Origin: Mucilaginibacter sp. JRF
Lineage (GTDB): Bacteria; Bacteroidota; Bacteroidia; Sphingobacteriales; Sphingobacteriaceae
Assembly (NCBI RefSeq): GCF_015223065.1
Contig: NZ_JADFBY010000002.1
Coordinates: 558,001-622,000, forward strand
DNA length: 64,000 nucleotides
Reading direction: 5' to 3'
Part shown: in pieces, positions 10,094-18,852 of the stretch
How the letters are laid out: each line of letters starts with the position of its first letter
How positions within the stretch are numbered: position 1 is the first letter of the stretch
The notes under the pieces: model-generated
What the model was told of the DNA's origin: nothing
Database searches by the model: none
What the model saw: only the letters and a program-made list of their open reading frames with translations
Translations under genes and position numbers: made by a program

Positions 10094-10229
10094 ATGAGTT
10101 TGATGTGCGGATGAGTTTGATGTGCAGATGTGCTAATGTGCAGATATGCAAATGAATTTGATGTGCGAATGTGCAGATGTGCAAATGAATTTGATGTGCG
10201 AATGTGCAGATATGCAGATGAGAAGATGA
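10093..10229. repeat. 33-bp-period tandem repeat block
   Basis: Directly after the SDR stop. A 33-bp unit built from AATGAATTTGATGTGC and GAATGTGCAGATRTGC repeats at 10150-10182 and 10183-10215, flanked by degenerate partial units (GATGAGTTTGATGTGC). The reverse strand is open across it only because of the repeat. With the next block it fills the 314-bp gap 10094-10407. Confidence 0.85.
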
Positions 10230-10350
10230 ATCAATAAATCGATAATTCACTAATCCAATAATTAAGAATAGTGTAAATTCAATAAATCACTAATTCATTA
10301 ACTCAATAATTAAACACAATCAATAACTCAATAATTCAGTAAATCAATAA
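10229..10350. repeat. AT-rich degenerate CAATAATTCA-type repeat
   Basis: Short units such as AATAATTCA, CAATAACTCA and AATAAATCA recur along the block up to the yqeY promoter. The same words recur at 20806-20895, before the aminotransferase. No gene is visible. Confidence 0.7.
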
Positions 10351-10355
10351 TTGAT

Positions 10356-10363
10356 TAGCTTTG
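10356..10363 (+). promoter_or_regulatory. -7 box for yqeY-like gene
   Basis: TAGCTTTG fits TAnnTTTG and ends 44 nt before the ATG at 10408. It lies at the edge of the AT-rich repeat, which would supply the upstream promoter region. Confidence 0.55.
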
Positions 10364-10407
10364 CAGCTTAAATCCGAAATTGAAAATTCGAAATCCGAAA
10401 TAAAGAA

Positions 10408-10857
10408 ATGTCATTATCAACCCAAATAGATCAGGATATTAAACAAGCCATGCTGGCAAAGGATGCCGACAAGCTGCGTGGCCTGCGTGCTATAAAGTCA
10501 GCATTATTATTAGCTAAAACCGAAAAGGGCGCTGCCGAAGAAGTAAGTGAAGAAGCGGAGATCAAGGTACTGCAAAAGCTGATCAAGCAACGTAAGGAGT
10601 CGGCTGATATTTATAAGGCGCAAAACCGTGAGGATTTGTACGAGATAGAGGCTGCGGAGATGACCGTGATTGAGGCTTACCTGCCAAAGCAAATGGACAG
10701 GGCCGAATTAGAGGCTTATTTAAAGGATGTAATTACCCGTGTTGGCGCAACATCTGTTAAGGATATGGGCAAGGTTATGGGCACCGCCAACAAGGAGCTG
10801 GCAGGCAAAGCCGATGGCAAAACAATATCTGAAGTAATTAAACAGATTTTAGGATAA
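10408..10857 (+). CDS. yqeY: GatB/YqeY domain protein
   Basis: 149-aa soluble helical protein, the normal size of stand-alone YqeY. Family signatures are the N-terminal DIKQAMLAKDADKLRGLRAIK stretch (read as separate helices), the IEAAEMTVIEAYLPKQM block and the C-terminal KELAGKADGKTISEVIKQ. The domain matches the tRNA-contacting tail of GatB amidotransferase; the free-standing protein has no settled role, although a link to tRNA or translation is assumed. The next gene is 107 bp away, so it may be a separate transcription unit. Confidence 0.92.
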   Translation: MSLSTQIDQDIKQAMLAKDADKLRGLRAIKSALLLAKTEKGAAEEVSEEAEIKVLQKLIKQRKESADIYKAQNREDLYEIEAAEMTVIEAYLPKQMDRAELEAYLKDVITRVGATSVKDMGKVMGTANKELAGKADGKTISEVIKQILG

Positions 10858-10964
10858 TTATTGCCCGCTATTGCAACTACACGGCAATAAACTATTTTTA
10901 CAGCATAATAACAGCAAGATTAACTAAACTTGCAATTATAATTAATTGATCAGGCAGTATATAT

Positions 10965-11726
10965 ATGAAGTTCGCACTTAAACAGGAAAAAGATTTTAAC
11001 TATATTGAAGAGGGCGAAGGCGAGGTACTGCTAATGTTACATGGTTTAATGGGAGCCCTTAGTAACTGGGAAGATGTTATTGAGGAGTTTAAATCTCAAT
11101 ACCGTGTAATTATACCTGTTTTGCCTATTTACGATCTGCCCCTGCTTACCACCGGTGTTAAAACCCTGAGTAAGTATGTGCATAAGTTTGTTAAACATAA
11201 GGGGCTAACCAACTTTACCGTTTTAGGTAACTCGTTAGGTGGCCACGTATCGTTAATATATGTACTGTCGCACCCCGAATATGTTAAGGCGATGGTGCTT
11301 TCAGGCAGTTCGGGTTTGTACGAGAACGCTTTTGGCGGTTCGTTTCCGCGCCGCGAGAGCTACGATTTTGTGAAGGAAAAGGTAGAATTCACCTTTTACG
11401 ACCCAAAAACGGCTACAAAAGAATTGGTTGACGATGTTTTTCAAACAATAAATGATCGTAACCGCGTTATCAGAATACTGGCCATGGCAAAATCAGCCAT
11501 CAGGCATAACATGGCTAAGGATCTGCATAAGATAACCGTGCCGGTAGGTTTGCTTTGGGGCAAGAATGATAAGATAACCCCGCCGGAAGTAGCCGAGGAA
11601 TTTAACCAGCTGCTGCCGAATGCGGAGTTGCACTGGATAGACGAATGCGGCCATGCCCCGATGATGGAGCAGCCGGAGAGATTTAACATACTGCTGAGGC
11701 AGTTTTTGGATAAACTAAAAAAGTAA
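10965..11726 (+). CDS. Alpha/beta hydrolase
   Basis: 253-aa alpha/beta-fold hydrolase. The oxyanion-hole motif MLHGLMG comes near residue 24. The nucleophile elbow is GNSLGG with Ser90. The acid follows strand 7 (LLWGKNDKITP) and the catalytic His lies in ECGHAPMMEQPERF. No signal peptide is seen, so it is cytoplasmic. Only 3 bp separate it from the CBS gene, and it heads the run CBS-nadK-porG, so it is probably co-transcribed with them. The substrate is not evident. A weak -7-like TAAACTTG lies about 35 nt upstream. Confidence 0.88.
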   Translation: MKFALKQEKDFNYIEEGEGEVLLMLHGLMGALSNWEDVIEEFKSQYRVIIPVLPIYDLPLLTTGVKTLSKYVHKFVKHKGLTNFTVLGNSLGGHVSLIYVLSHPEYVKAMVLSGSSGLYENAFGGSFPRRESYDFVKEKVEFTFYDPKTATKELVDDVFQTINDRNRVIRILAMAKSAIRHNMAKDLHKITVPVGLLWGKNDKITPPEVAEEFNQLLPNAELHWIDECGHAPMMEQPERFNILLRQFLDKLKK

Positions 11727-11729
11727 AAC

Positions 11730-12392
11730 ATGTTTGCGATTGACCTGATCGGGAATGCCATACCACCACTCCACACGTCTGACACGGTGCAGAAAGTGAT
11801 GGACAGGATGGCCGAGTTCAAGGTCAGTCACCTGCCTGTTGTTAACGAGGAGCAGTTTCTGGGTCTTATATCTGAGGATGACCTGATAGAAGAACCTGAT
11901 TACGAAACACAGATAGGTTCGCTATCGCTATCGCTGGTAAACCCGTATGTATTTACTGATCAGCATATATATGATGTGATCAGGATGTTCCATGAACTAA
12001 AGCTCAGTGTGGTACCCGTGCTCGATAAAAAGAACAATTACCAGGGTGTGGTATCCATTAACAGCATGAACGAGTACTTTGCTGAGCTTACATCGGTATC
12101 GGTACCCGGCGGCATTATTGTATTGGAGATCAGTAATCGTAACAACTCGCTGGCGCACATGGCACAAATAATAGAGTCGGACAACGCGCAGGTGCTGAGC
12201 TCATACATCCGCACCTTTCCCGATTCAACCCGCATGGAAGTAACCCTCAAGATAAATAAGCTGGATATATCAAACATAGCCGCTACTTTTTTAAGGTATA
12301 ATTATGATATAAAGGCCACCTTTAATCATCACAATCAAAACGATAATTCAATGGAGCGCTATGATTCGCTGATGAATTATCTCAATCTATAA
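11730..12392 (+). CDS. CBS-pair protein with C-terminal ACT-like domain
   Basis: 220 aa. Residues 1-115 hold two CBS motifs (HTSDTVQKVMDRMAEFKVSHLPVV and FTDQHIYDVIRMFHELKLSVVPV, each ending in a conserved strand), a module that usually binds adenine nucleotides. Residues about 128-200 look ACT-like, with a GGIIVLEI strand and a helix LAHMAQIIESDN. This two-domain form sits before nadK in many Bacteroidota. The gap to nadK is 11 bp. A regulatory sensing role is inferred; no catalytic residues are seen. Confidence 0.85.
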   Translation: MFAIDLIGNAIPPLHTSDTVQKVMDRMAEFKVSHLPVVNEEQFLGLISEDDLIEEPDYETQIGSLSLSLVNPYVFTDQHIYDVIRMFHELKLSVVPVLDKKNNYQGVVSINSMNEYFAELTSVSVPGGIIVLEISNRNNSLAHMAQIIESDNAQVLSSYIRTFPDSTRMEVTLKINKLDISNIAATFLRYNYDIKATFNHHNQNDNSMERYDSLMNYLNL

Positions 12393-12403
12393 TTCCCCCG
12401 CAA

Positions 12404-13285
12404 ATGAAAATAGCAGTATACGGCAGGCCATTTAGTGATAATGAGGTGCTGCCCTTTATACAGCAGGTGTTTGATAACCTACAGCAACACGGGGTTGAAA
12501 TATATGTGCACAGCCGCCTGCACGAGTATCTGCAAGATAAGATAACCAAAGTTGATTACACTGTACTTGCCGAGGGCCAACCATTTAAAGGGTTGATCGA
12601 CATATTTTTGAGCCTTGGCGGCGATGGTACCATGCTTGATACCGTTACCCTGATACGCGACAGCGGCATCCCGGTTATAGGCATCAACTTTGGCAGGCTG
12701 GGCTTTTTGGCCAGTATTAATAAAAGCGATATAGCGGCAGCCATACATGCCGTAGTTAATAAACAATATACGCTTGATAAGCGGGCGCTGCTCCGCATCG
12801 ACTCGGAAGTTAAGCTGTTTGGTGAAGATAACTTCGCGCTGAACGAGATCACGATACATAAGCGCGATGATTCGGCCATGATCACCACCCATGCCTTTCT
12901 GGATGGTAACTTCCTGAACTCGTACTGGTGTGATGGTATTATCGTGTCGACAGCTACAGGTTCAACCGCTTATTCGCTGAGCTGCGGCGGGCCTATCATC
13001 TTCCCGGAGTCAAATACCGTGGTGCTGACGCCTATCTCTCCGCATAACCTTAACGTAAGGCCGGCCGTACTGCCCGATTGCTGCACACTATCGTTTGATG
13101 TGGAAACCCGTAGTGCCAATTACCTTATATCGTGCGATTCGCGCATTGCCGTGCTCGATCAGCCGGTACGCATTAATGTAAGTAAGGCCGATTTTCAGCT
13201 TAATCTCATCAGGCTGAATAATGAAAACTACTTATCAACGTTAAGACATAAGTTGTTGTGGGGCCTCGATACCCGTAATTATTAG
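12404..13285 (+). CDS. nadK: NAD kinase
   Basis: ATP-dependent phosphorylation of NAD+ to NADP+, 293 aa and cytoplasmic. The signature GGDGT occupies residues 72-76, with catalytic Asp74. The second NAD-binding block is NEITIHKRD, and the glycine-rich STATGSTAYSLSCGGP segment follows. Length matches the bacterial family. It lies 11 bp after the CBS gene and 9 bp before porG, so it belongs to the same operon. Confidence 0.97.
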   Translation: MKIAVYGRPFSDNEVLPFIQQVFDNLQQHGVEIYVHSRLHEYLQDKITKVDYTVLAEGQPFKGLIDIFLSLGGDGTMLDTVTLIRDSGIPVIGINFGRLGFLASINKSDIAAAIHAVVNKQYTLDKRALLRIDSEVKLFGEDNFALNEITIHKRDDSAMITTHAFLDGNFLNSYWCDGIIVSTATGSTAYSLSCGGPIIFPESNTVVLTPISPHNLNVRPAVLPDCCTLSFDVETRSANYLISCDSRIAVLDQPVRINVSKADFQLNLIRLNNENYLSTLRHKLLWGLDTRNY

Positions 13286-13294
13286 CCTTACCGG

Positions 13295-14086
13295 ATGCAA
13301 AAATATTTACTTACACTATTAATTCTTTTTACCACCATAACGCTCAAAGCCCAAACCTGGGAAGTAGGCGGAGGTATAGGCGGTGCCGGTTACATGGGCG
13401 ATCTGAATCAGCATAACCCTGTACAAATAAGCGGGCTTGCCGGTAACCTGTTTTTTAAGCGCAACTTTGATGGCTATTTGTCGGCAAAACTACAGTTTAC
13501 TTATGGTAAGATAGGCGCTGCCGATAGTACATCAGGCAACCGCCAGCAACGCGACCGTAACCTGAGCTTTAGCAACCGCATAATGGAAACCAGCCTGATA
13601 GGCGAGTTCAATTTTATGCATTATATCCCTGATGCCGGTAAAAACGTGTTCACCCCGTTTGTATTTGCCGGTATAGGTTTAGCGAGCCATGCCCCCCGTA
13701 CCGAGCTTAACGGCAGGCAAATAGGTTTACGAGCCTTACGTACCGAAGGGCAGCAAGATCAATACGCTGGCACCGTACTATCAGTACCCTATGGTGCAGG
13801 TGTAAAGTATAACATAGGCGGTAAATGGACGCTGATAGCCGACTTAGGTTACCGTTGGGCTAATACCGATTACCTGGATGATGTTAGCGGTGTATATGCT
13901 GATAAATCAGCCCTGCCTAATCAAACATCGGTTTTATTATCGGATCGTACGGGCGAACGAACCGGAACATACACAGGCACGGCAGGTACGCAACGTGGCG
14001 ATTTCCGGAAGCGCGATACCTATCTGTTCCTAAATCTCTCAATATCATTTACTTTCGTTACAGAGAAATGTTATTATCAAAATTGA
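13295..14086 (+). CDS. porG: PorG-like outer-membrane protein (DUF6089 family)
   Basis: 263-aa predicted outer-membrane barrel. Signal peptide residues 1-19 (ending LKAQ) is followed by WEVGGGIGGAGYMGDL and alternating strands, including LFFKRNFDGYLSAKLQFTYG and VPYGAGVKYNIGGKW. In Porphyromonas gingivalis PorG, which contacts the PorK/PorN ring of type IX secretion, precedes uppS, the bamA homologue and two ompH genes; the same order occurs here with one insertion (exbD-like). The assignment rests on this synteny plus barrel features. The C-terminus (KCYYQN) extends slightly past the last strand. Confidence 0.75.
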   Translation: MQKYLLTLLILFTTITLKAQTWEVGGGIGGAGYMGDLNQHNPVQISGLAGNLFFKRNFDGYLSAKLQFTYGKIGAADSTSGNRQQRDRNLSFSNRIMETSLIGEFNFMHYIPDAGKNVFTPFVFAGIGLASHAPRTELNGRQIGLRALRTEGQQDQYAGTVLSVPYGAGVKYNIGGKWTLIADLGYRWANTDYLDDVSGVYADKSALPNQTSVLLSDRTGERTGTYTGTAGTQRGDFRKRDTYLFLNLSISFTFVTEKCYYQN

Positions 14087-14178
14087 TTTTATAAAAGAAT
14101 AAAATTTTATAAAATACATATAATAAAAAATATAATTTGGCGTAATAGATATATTACATATCTAAACTATTATTTATT

Positions 14179-14706
14179 ATGGCCGAATTAAACACATCTG
14201 CCGCCGGATCAGGCAGAAAACCAACCCGCAAACGCGCATCAACCCGTGTAGATCTGACAGCTATGGTTGACCTTGCTTTTCTTTTGATCACCTTTTTTAT
14301 GCTCACCACCACGTTGAGCAAGCCCAAAATGATGCCGATAATTATGCCGGATAAAAATGGGGATGTTGTGGACGGGGTATCAGAAAACCGCACACTGACA
14401 GTATGCCTGGGTAAGGATAACAAGGCACTTTGGTATTTGGGGCGTGCAGAGCAAACCATACTTAAACCTACCGTAGCGGGTTATGGCAAAAACGGCGTTC
14501 GCAAAGCTTTGCTGGATGCAAGGGCTTATGTGAAAAAGAACTACGGCAAAACCCTGATGGTAATTGTAAAACCTGCCGATAGCTCCAAGTACGAAAACCT
14601 GGTGAACACCATTGATGAGCTGGATATAACGCAGGTACCGGCATACGCCATTGCCGATATCGCCCCGCATGATATTGAGCTTTTAAAGCAAAAGGGTATA
14701 TATTAA
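14179..14706 (+). CDS. Orphan ExbD/TolR-family biopolymer transport protein
   Basis: 175-aa single-span protein. A basic cytoplasmic tail (GSGRKPTRKRASTR) leads to the transmembrane helix at about 26-46, with the proton-channel aspartate at D31 (TAMVDLAFLLITFFML). A periplasmic ExbD domain follows (VIVKPADSSKYENLVNTIDEL). ExbD works with ExbB and TonB to energise outer-membrane receptors, but no exbB or tonB is adjacent. It lies between porG and uppS and ends in its own terminator. The stretch before it (14087-14178) is AT-rich and suggests separate expression. Confidence 0.88.
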   Translation: MAELNTSAAGSGRKPTRKRASTRVDLTAMVDLAFLLITFFMLTTTLSKPKMMPIIMPDKNGDVVDGVSENRTLTVCLGKDNKALWYLGRAEQTILKPTVAGYGKNGVRKALLDARAYVKKNYGKTLMVIVKPADSSKYENLVNTIDELDITQVPAYAIADIAPHDIELLKQKGIY

Positions 14707-14726
14707 CAAGATGAACTTAACCATAC

Positions 14727-14753
14727 AGCCGGGCCCGCAAGCCCGGCTTTTTT
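14727..14753 (+). terminator. Rho-independent terminator after exbD-like gene
   Basis: Perfect 8-bp stem AGCCGGGC / GCCCGGCT (14727-14734, 14741-14748), loop CCGCAA, then a T run to 14753. Confidence 0.9.
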
Positions 14754-14814
14754 GTTGAAAAAAAGCTTATTTTTTCTTTTATGCCGTCATACTAAAAAAA
14801 TACAAAGTAAGTTT

Positions 14815-14822
14815 TACCTTTG
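14815..14822 (+). promoter_or_regulatory. -7 box for uppS-bamA-ompH unit
   Basis: TACCTTTG matches TAnnTTTG. It lies 101 nt before the uppS ATG, so the transcript would carry a leader of about 95 nt, unusually long compared with other genes here. Confidence 0.55.
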
Positions 14823-14923
14823 TAGCCTGAAAAAACAGGCTTATTTTAAATAATTTAAATAGCTGAGCGCTTACTTATTACAATTGCGGCGCCCATTAAT
14901 TACCGCTATTTAACACGGCAGGA

Positions 14924-15658
14924 ATGAAAGACCAGATCGATTTGTTGAAATTGCCCGCGCATATTGCCATTATTATGGATGGTAACGGCCGCTGGGCAAA
15001 AACCAAGGGGAAACTCCGGGTATTTGGCCATCATAACGGTGTACTTGCCGTACGGGATGTAGTTGAGGGATCGTGCGAGTTGGGCTTAAAGTATTTAACG
15101 CTTTACGCTTTCTCGGCCGAGAACTGGAACCGCCCCAAACTGGAGGTAATGGCCCTGATGGAGCTTATGGTAAGCACCATTAATAAGGAGATAAGTACCT
15201 TTATGGATAACAACGTGCGCCTTAACGCCATTGGCGATCTAAGCATGTTGCCTGCCCGTAACCACCGCGAGCTTACCAAGGCTATGGATAAAACCGCGGG
15301 TAACACCGGCCTGGTACTTACCCTGGCATTAAGCTACAGCTCACGTAACGAGATGGTGCATGCCGTTAAAAGCATTGCCGAGAAGGTTAAAAGCGGTGAG
15401 CTTGACCCTGCCGATATTACCGAGCAAACATTTGCCGATAATTTATATACCCATAATATGCCCGATCCTGAACTGATGATCAGGACAAGCGGCGAACACC
15501 GTATAAGCAATTACCTGCTTTGGCAAATGGCTTATACCGAGCTGTATTTCACTCAAAAATTATGGCCCGATTTCAGGCGTGAAGATTTGTTTGAGGCTAT
15601 ACTTAACTACCAGCAGCGCGAGCGCCGTTTTGGTATGACAAGCGAGCAGCTTAACTAA
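14924..15658 (+). CDS. uppS: Isoprenyl transferase (undecaprenyl diphosphate synthase)
   Basis: cis-Prenyltransferase of 244 aa that condenses isopentenyl diphosphate onto farnesyl diphosphate to make the C55 carrier lipid for peptidoglycan and glycan export. The catalytic motif MDGNGRWA spans 18-25, with Asp19. Other conserved blocks are FSAENWNRP, the C-terminal RTSGEHRISNYLLWQ and YTELYF. It heads the unit uppS-bamA-ompH-ompH after a terminator and a -7 box, 63 bp before bamA. Confidence 0.96.
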   Translation: MKDQIDLLKLPAHIAIIMDGNGRWAKTKGKLRVFGHHNGVLAVRDVVEGSCELGLKYLTLYAFSAENWNRPKLEVMALMELMVSTINKEISTFMDNNVRLNAIGDLSMLPARNHRELTKAMDKTAGNTGLVLTLALSYSSRNEMVHAVKSIAEKVKSGELDPADITEQTFADNLYTHNMPDPELMIRTSGEHRISNYLLWQMAYTELYFTQKLWPDFRREDLFEAILNYQQRERRFGMTSEQLN

Positions 15659-15721
15659 ATTTTTACTTTTAACACTATTTAACAACTGTTTAAATTATTT
15701 TTAGCCCACTAAAATATCCGA

Positions 15722-18250
15722 ATGTATAAATATATAGTTGCTGTATTTTCTTTGCTGATAAGCTCTGTAACCGCTATGGCGCAGGTACCTACCGAGTCGG
15801 CGGATAGCTTGAATTATCTTAACCCAAAAGAGTATATTGTTGGTGGTGTAACCGTTACCGGCGCTAAAAACCTCGATAAGGAAGTTCTCCTTACCATATC
15901 AAAACTAAACAAAGGCGACAGGCTCATTTTGCCCGGCGAAGCAAACGCCCGTGTAGTTAAAGACATGTTTGCCCAGGGATTGTTTGATGATGTTCAACTT
16001 AATATCACCAAAGTAAATATGGATACCGTATACCTTGAAATTGCCGTGGTTGAAAGGCCGCGTTTATCAAGGTTAAAAATTACCGGTATTAAAAAGGGCG
16101 AGATTGAGGATGTTACTAAAAAACTGAACGACAAGACAGGTAAAATAGTAAACCAAAATCTTATCAATACTACAACAGGTATCATCAAACGCCACTTTAA
16201 CGAGAAAGGCTTTTTGTTTACCGAGGTTAAGATGGACCCGCAGCCCGATCCTGGCGACTCAAGCTCAGTAATATTGAACGTAAAGGTTGACAAAAAAACC
16301 AAGATCAAGGTACACAGTATTGACTTTGACGGCAACCAGGCATTTACTGATAAAAAGCTGCGTAAGTTTTTAAAGAACACCCGTACCAAAAAATGGTATA
16401 ACATATTCGGTTCAAAAAAATTCAAGGATGACAAGTATCTGGAAGATAAGCAAACGCTTATTGAAAAGATGCAGGCCGAAGGTTATCGCGATGCGCAGAT
16501 AGTTGATGATACTGTTGCCAAGCATGATGAGCGTACCGTTGACGTAAAGATAAAAGTATACGAAGGCCCTAAATATTACTTCGGTAACATCAAATGGTCG
16601 GGCAATGCAAAGTATACCTCGGAGTTTTTGAACAGGATATTGCGCATTAAAAAAGGCGATATATTTAGCGAGGAGGAGCTGACCAAAAGGTTATCAGGCC
16701 CTACGCCGAGCAATGATGATATATCAACCCTTTACCTTGATGATGGATATTTGACCTATAATGCCGATCCGGTACAGGTGCGTATCTACAACGATACCAT
16801 CGATCTGGACATCCGTGTATACGAAGGCCCGCAATACACCATTAACCGTGTATTGGTTAAGGGTAATGATGTAACTAACGATAAGGTTGTACGCCGTGAG
16901 ATACGTACCAAACCCGGTCAAAAATTCAATAAAACCTTGTTAATTCGTAGTACCCGTGAGCTTTCGCAACTGGGTAGTTTTGACGAGCAGAAAACCGAAC
17001 CACGCCCAACCAACATTAACCCGGCGGAGGGTACGGTAGATATTGTTTACAACGTGGTTGAAAAACCTTCAGACCAGATCGAGCTATCCGGTGGTTTTGG
17101 TGGTGGCCAGCTGGTGGGTACCTTGGGCTTATCGTTCAACAACTTCTCGCTGCGCAACCTGTTCAACCTAAAAGCTTACAGGCCGCTGCCAAAAGGCGAC
17201 GGACAAAGGCTGAGCATACGTGGCCAGTCGAGCGGTCGTACTTATCAAAACTTCTCGTTCACGTTCTCTGAGCCTTGGCTGGGTGGTAAAAAACCAATCT
17301 TCTTCAGCTTATCGGCTTATACACAAGGTAGCTCAACAGGGCAGTACTATCCAAAATCAAGCCCTTACTACAATAAATTACGTATCAATGGTATTGGTGT
17401 AACCCTGGGTAAACGTTTAAACTGGCCTGATAACTACTTCCAGTTAAACTATTCGGTTAACTTTGACCATTACTTCCTTGATAACTACTCAGCGTACCTG
17501 TTCCGTAACGGTACCTCATACAACATTAAATTTACTCAGGAGTTAAGCCGTAACTCGTTAGATGCGCCTATCTACCCAACATCGGGTTCAAACATCAGGT
17601 TCACGGTACAGGCTACGCCGCCATACTCGTTGTTTAACAATACCAACTACGCTATTGCCACACCAGAGGAGCGTTACAAATTTGTGGAATACCATAAATG
17701 GAAGTTTGACGCGCAATGGTTCCAGCGTATTACCGGTAAACTGGTATTGATGTCGCAGGCACGTTTCGGTTTCCTGGGGTCGTATAACTCACAGGTTGGT
17801 CCTTCACCGTTCGAGCGCTTTAAGTTAGGTGGTGATGGTATGCAAACCTATCAATTCCTGCAAGGTAGCGAGATCATCGGTATGCGTGGTTATCAAAACT
17901 TCTCGATAGTGCCGGTAGGTTCGCAATATACTGCTAATGATAACCCGGGTAACGCTATCTATAACAAGTACACCCTTGAGCTTCGTCACCCGGTTATCGC
18001 GAGCCAATCAGCAACCATATTCCTGCTGGCATTTGCCGAAGGTGGTAACACATGGGATAATTTTAGCCGCTTTAATCCGTTTAACGTTAGACGGTCGGTT
18101 GGTATGGGCGCGAGGATATTTTTACCTATCTTTGGCTTGCTTGGTTTGGATTACGGTTATGGGTTCGACCAGATACCTGGCCAGCCTGACGCGGGTAAAG
18201 GACAATTCCACTTCTCTATATCACAGAGCTTACAGGGTGGATTTAATTAA
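15722..18250 (+). CDS. bamA: Outer-membrane protein assembly factor BamA
   Basis: 842 aa. Signal peptide residues 1-21 (ending AMAQ). POTRA repeats run over about residues 35-430, with recurrent V-x-G and KGDxF/KPGQ turns, and a 16-strand barrel fills the rest. The barrel contains the loop-6 signature region QGSEIIGMRGYQ, with the invariant RG pair, and ends with a C-terminal F-rich strand (HFSISQSLQGGFN). BamA inserts beta-barrel proteins into the outer membrane. It lies next to two periplasmic Skp-type chaperones, a standard Bacteroidota arrangement. Confidence 0.96.
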   Translation: MYKYIVAVFSLLISSVTAMAQVPTESADSLNYLNPKEYIVGGVTVTGAKNLDKEVLLTISKLNKGDRLILPGEANARVVKDMFAQGLFDDVQLNITKVNMDTVYLEIAVVERPRLSRLKITGIKKGEIEDVTKKLNDKTGKIVNQNLINTTTGIIKRHFNEKGFLFTEVKMDPQPDPGDSSSVILNVKVDKKTKIKVHSIDFDGNQAFTDKKLRKFLKNTRTKKWYNIFGSKKFKDDKYLEDKQTLIEKMQAEGYRDAQIVDDTVAKHDERTVDVKIKVYEGPKYYFGNIKWSGNAKYTSEFLNRILRIKKGDIFSEEELTKRLSGPTPSNDDISTLYLDDGYLTYNADPVQVRIYNDTIDLDIRVYEGPQYTINRVLVKGNDVTNDKVVRREIRTKPGQKFNKTLLIRSTRELSQLGSFDEQKTEPRPTNINPAEGTVDIVYNVVEKPSDQIELSGGFGGGQLVGTLGLSFNNFSLRNLFNLKAYRPLPKGDGQRLSIRGQSSGRTYQNFSFTFSEPWLGGKKPIFFSLSAYTQGSSTGQYYPKSSPYYNKLRINGIGVTLGKRLNWPDNYFQLNYSVNFDHYFLDNYSAYLFRNGTSYNIKFTQELSRNSLDAPIYPTSGSNIRFTVQATPPYSLFNNTNYAIATPEERYKFVEYHKWKFDAQWFQRITGKLVLMSQARFGFLGSYNSQVGPSPFERFKLGGDGMQTYQFLQGSEIIGMRGYQNFSIVPVGSQYTANDNPGNAIYNKYTLELRHPVIASQSATIFLLAFAEGGNTWDNFSRFNPFNVRRSVGMGARIFLPIFGLLGLDYGYGFDQIPGQPDAGKGQFHFSISQSLQGGFN

Positions 18251-18265
18251 TTGTGTAATTATTTT

Positions 18266-18796
18266 ATGAAGAAGATAATTTTTACAGCCTTATTAACGTT
18301 TTCAGCATGTTTAGGTGCATTTGCACAAAGGTTTGCTTTTGTTGACTCTGATTATATTTTGAAACATATACCGGAGTATTCATCGGCACAAAAACAACTG
18401 AGCGCGCAATCACAGCAATGGCAAAAAGAGGCTGATGCTAAGTTTCAGGAGATTGACCGCTTGTACAAAGCCTACCAGGCCGACCAGGTTTTGATGACCC
18501 CTGAGATGAAGAAACGCCGCGAGGCCGAAATTGTAGGCAAGGAGAAAGCCGCTAAGGATTTTCAACGCCTTAAGTTTGGCCCTGATGGTGAATTGACACA
18601 AAAAAGCAATACGCTGATTAAACCAATTCAGGATAAGGTGTCAAAAGCGGTACAGGCAGTGGCCGAAAGCGAAAACCTTGATATGATATTTGACAAGAAC
18701 AGCGAGGTAATGATGTTATATGCCAACCCACGCTATGATAAGAGCGCGGCGGTAATAACCCGTTTAGGATTAAAACCAGGAACATTTGCCCAATAA
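18266..18796 (+). CDS. OmpH/Skp-family periplasmic chaperone, copy 1
   Basis: 176 aa from the ATG at 18266. The in-frame TTG at 18251 would add five residues before the signal peptide and is less likely. Signal peptide MKKIIFTALLTFSACLGAFA ends at AFAQ. The mature protein is mainly a long charged helical hairpin (residues about 45-130), as in Skp, which holds unfolded outer-membrane proteins on the way to BamA. It follows bamA by 15 bp and a second paralogue follows 56 bp later. Confidence 0.92.
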   Translation: MKKIIFTALLTFSACLGAFAQRFAFVDSDYILKHIPEYSSAQKQLSAQSQQWQKEADAKFQEIDRLYKAYQADQVLMTPEMKKRREAEIVGKEKAAKDFQRLKFGPDGELTQKSNTLIKPIQDKVSKAVQAVAESENLDMIFDKNSEVMMLYANPRYDKSAAVITRLGLKPGTFAQ

Positions 18797-18852
18797 ATTT
18801 ATATTTTATAAAATAGCGAACTATTTATATTAAACACACACAGAACGAAAAA

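Noticed and set aside
10065..10250. Minus-strand open frame of repeated HLHICTF words
   Set aside because: It exists only because the 33-bp tandem repeat has no in-frame stop; there is no family match or promoter.
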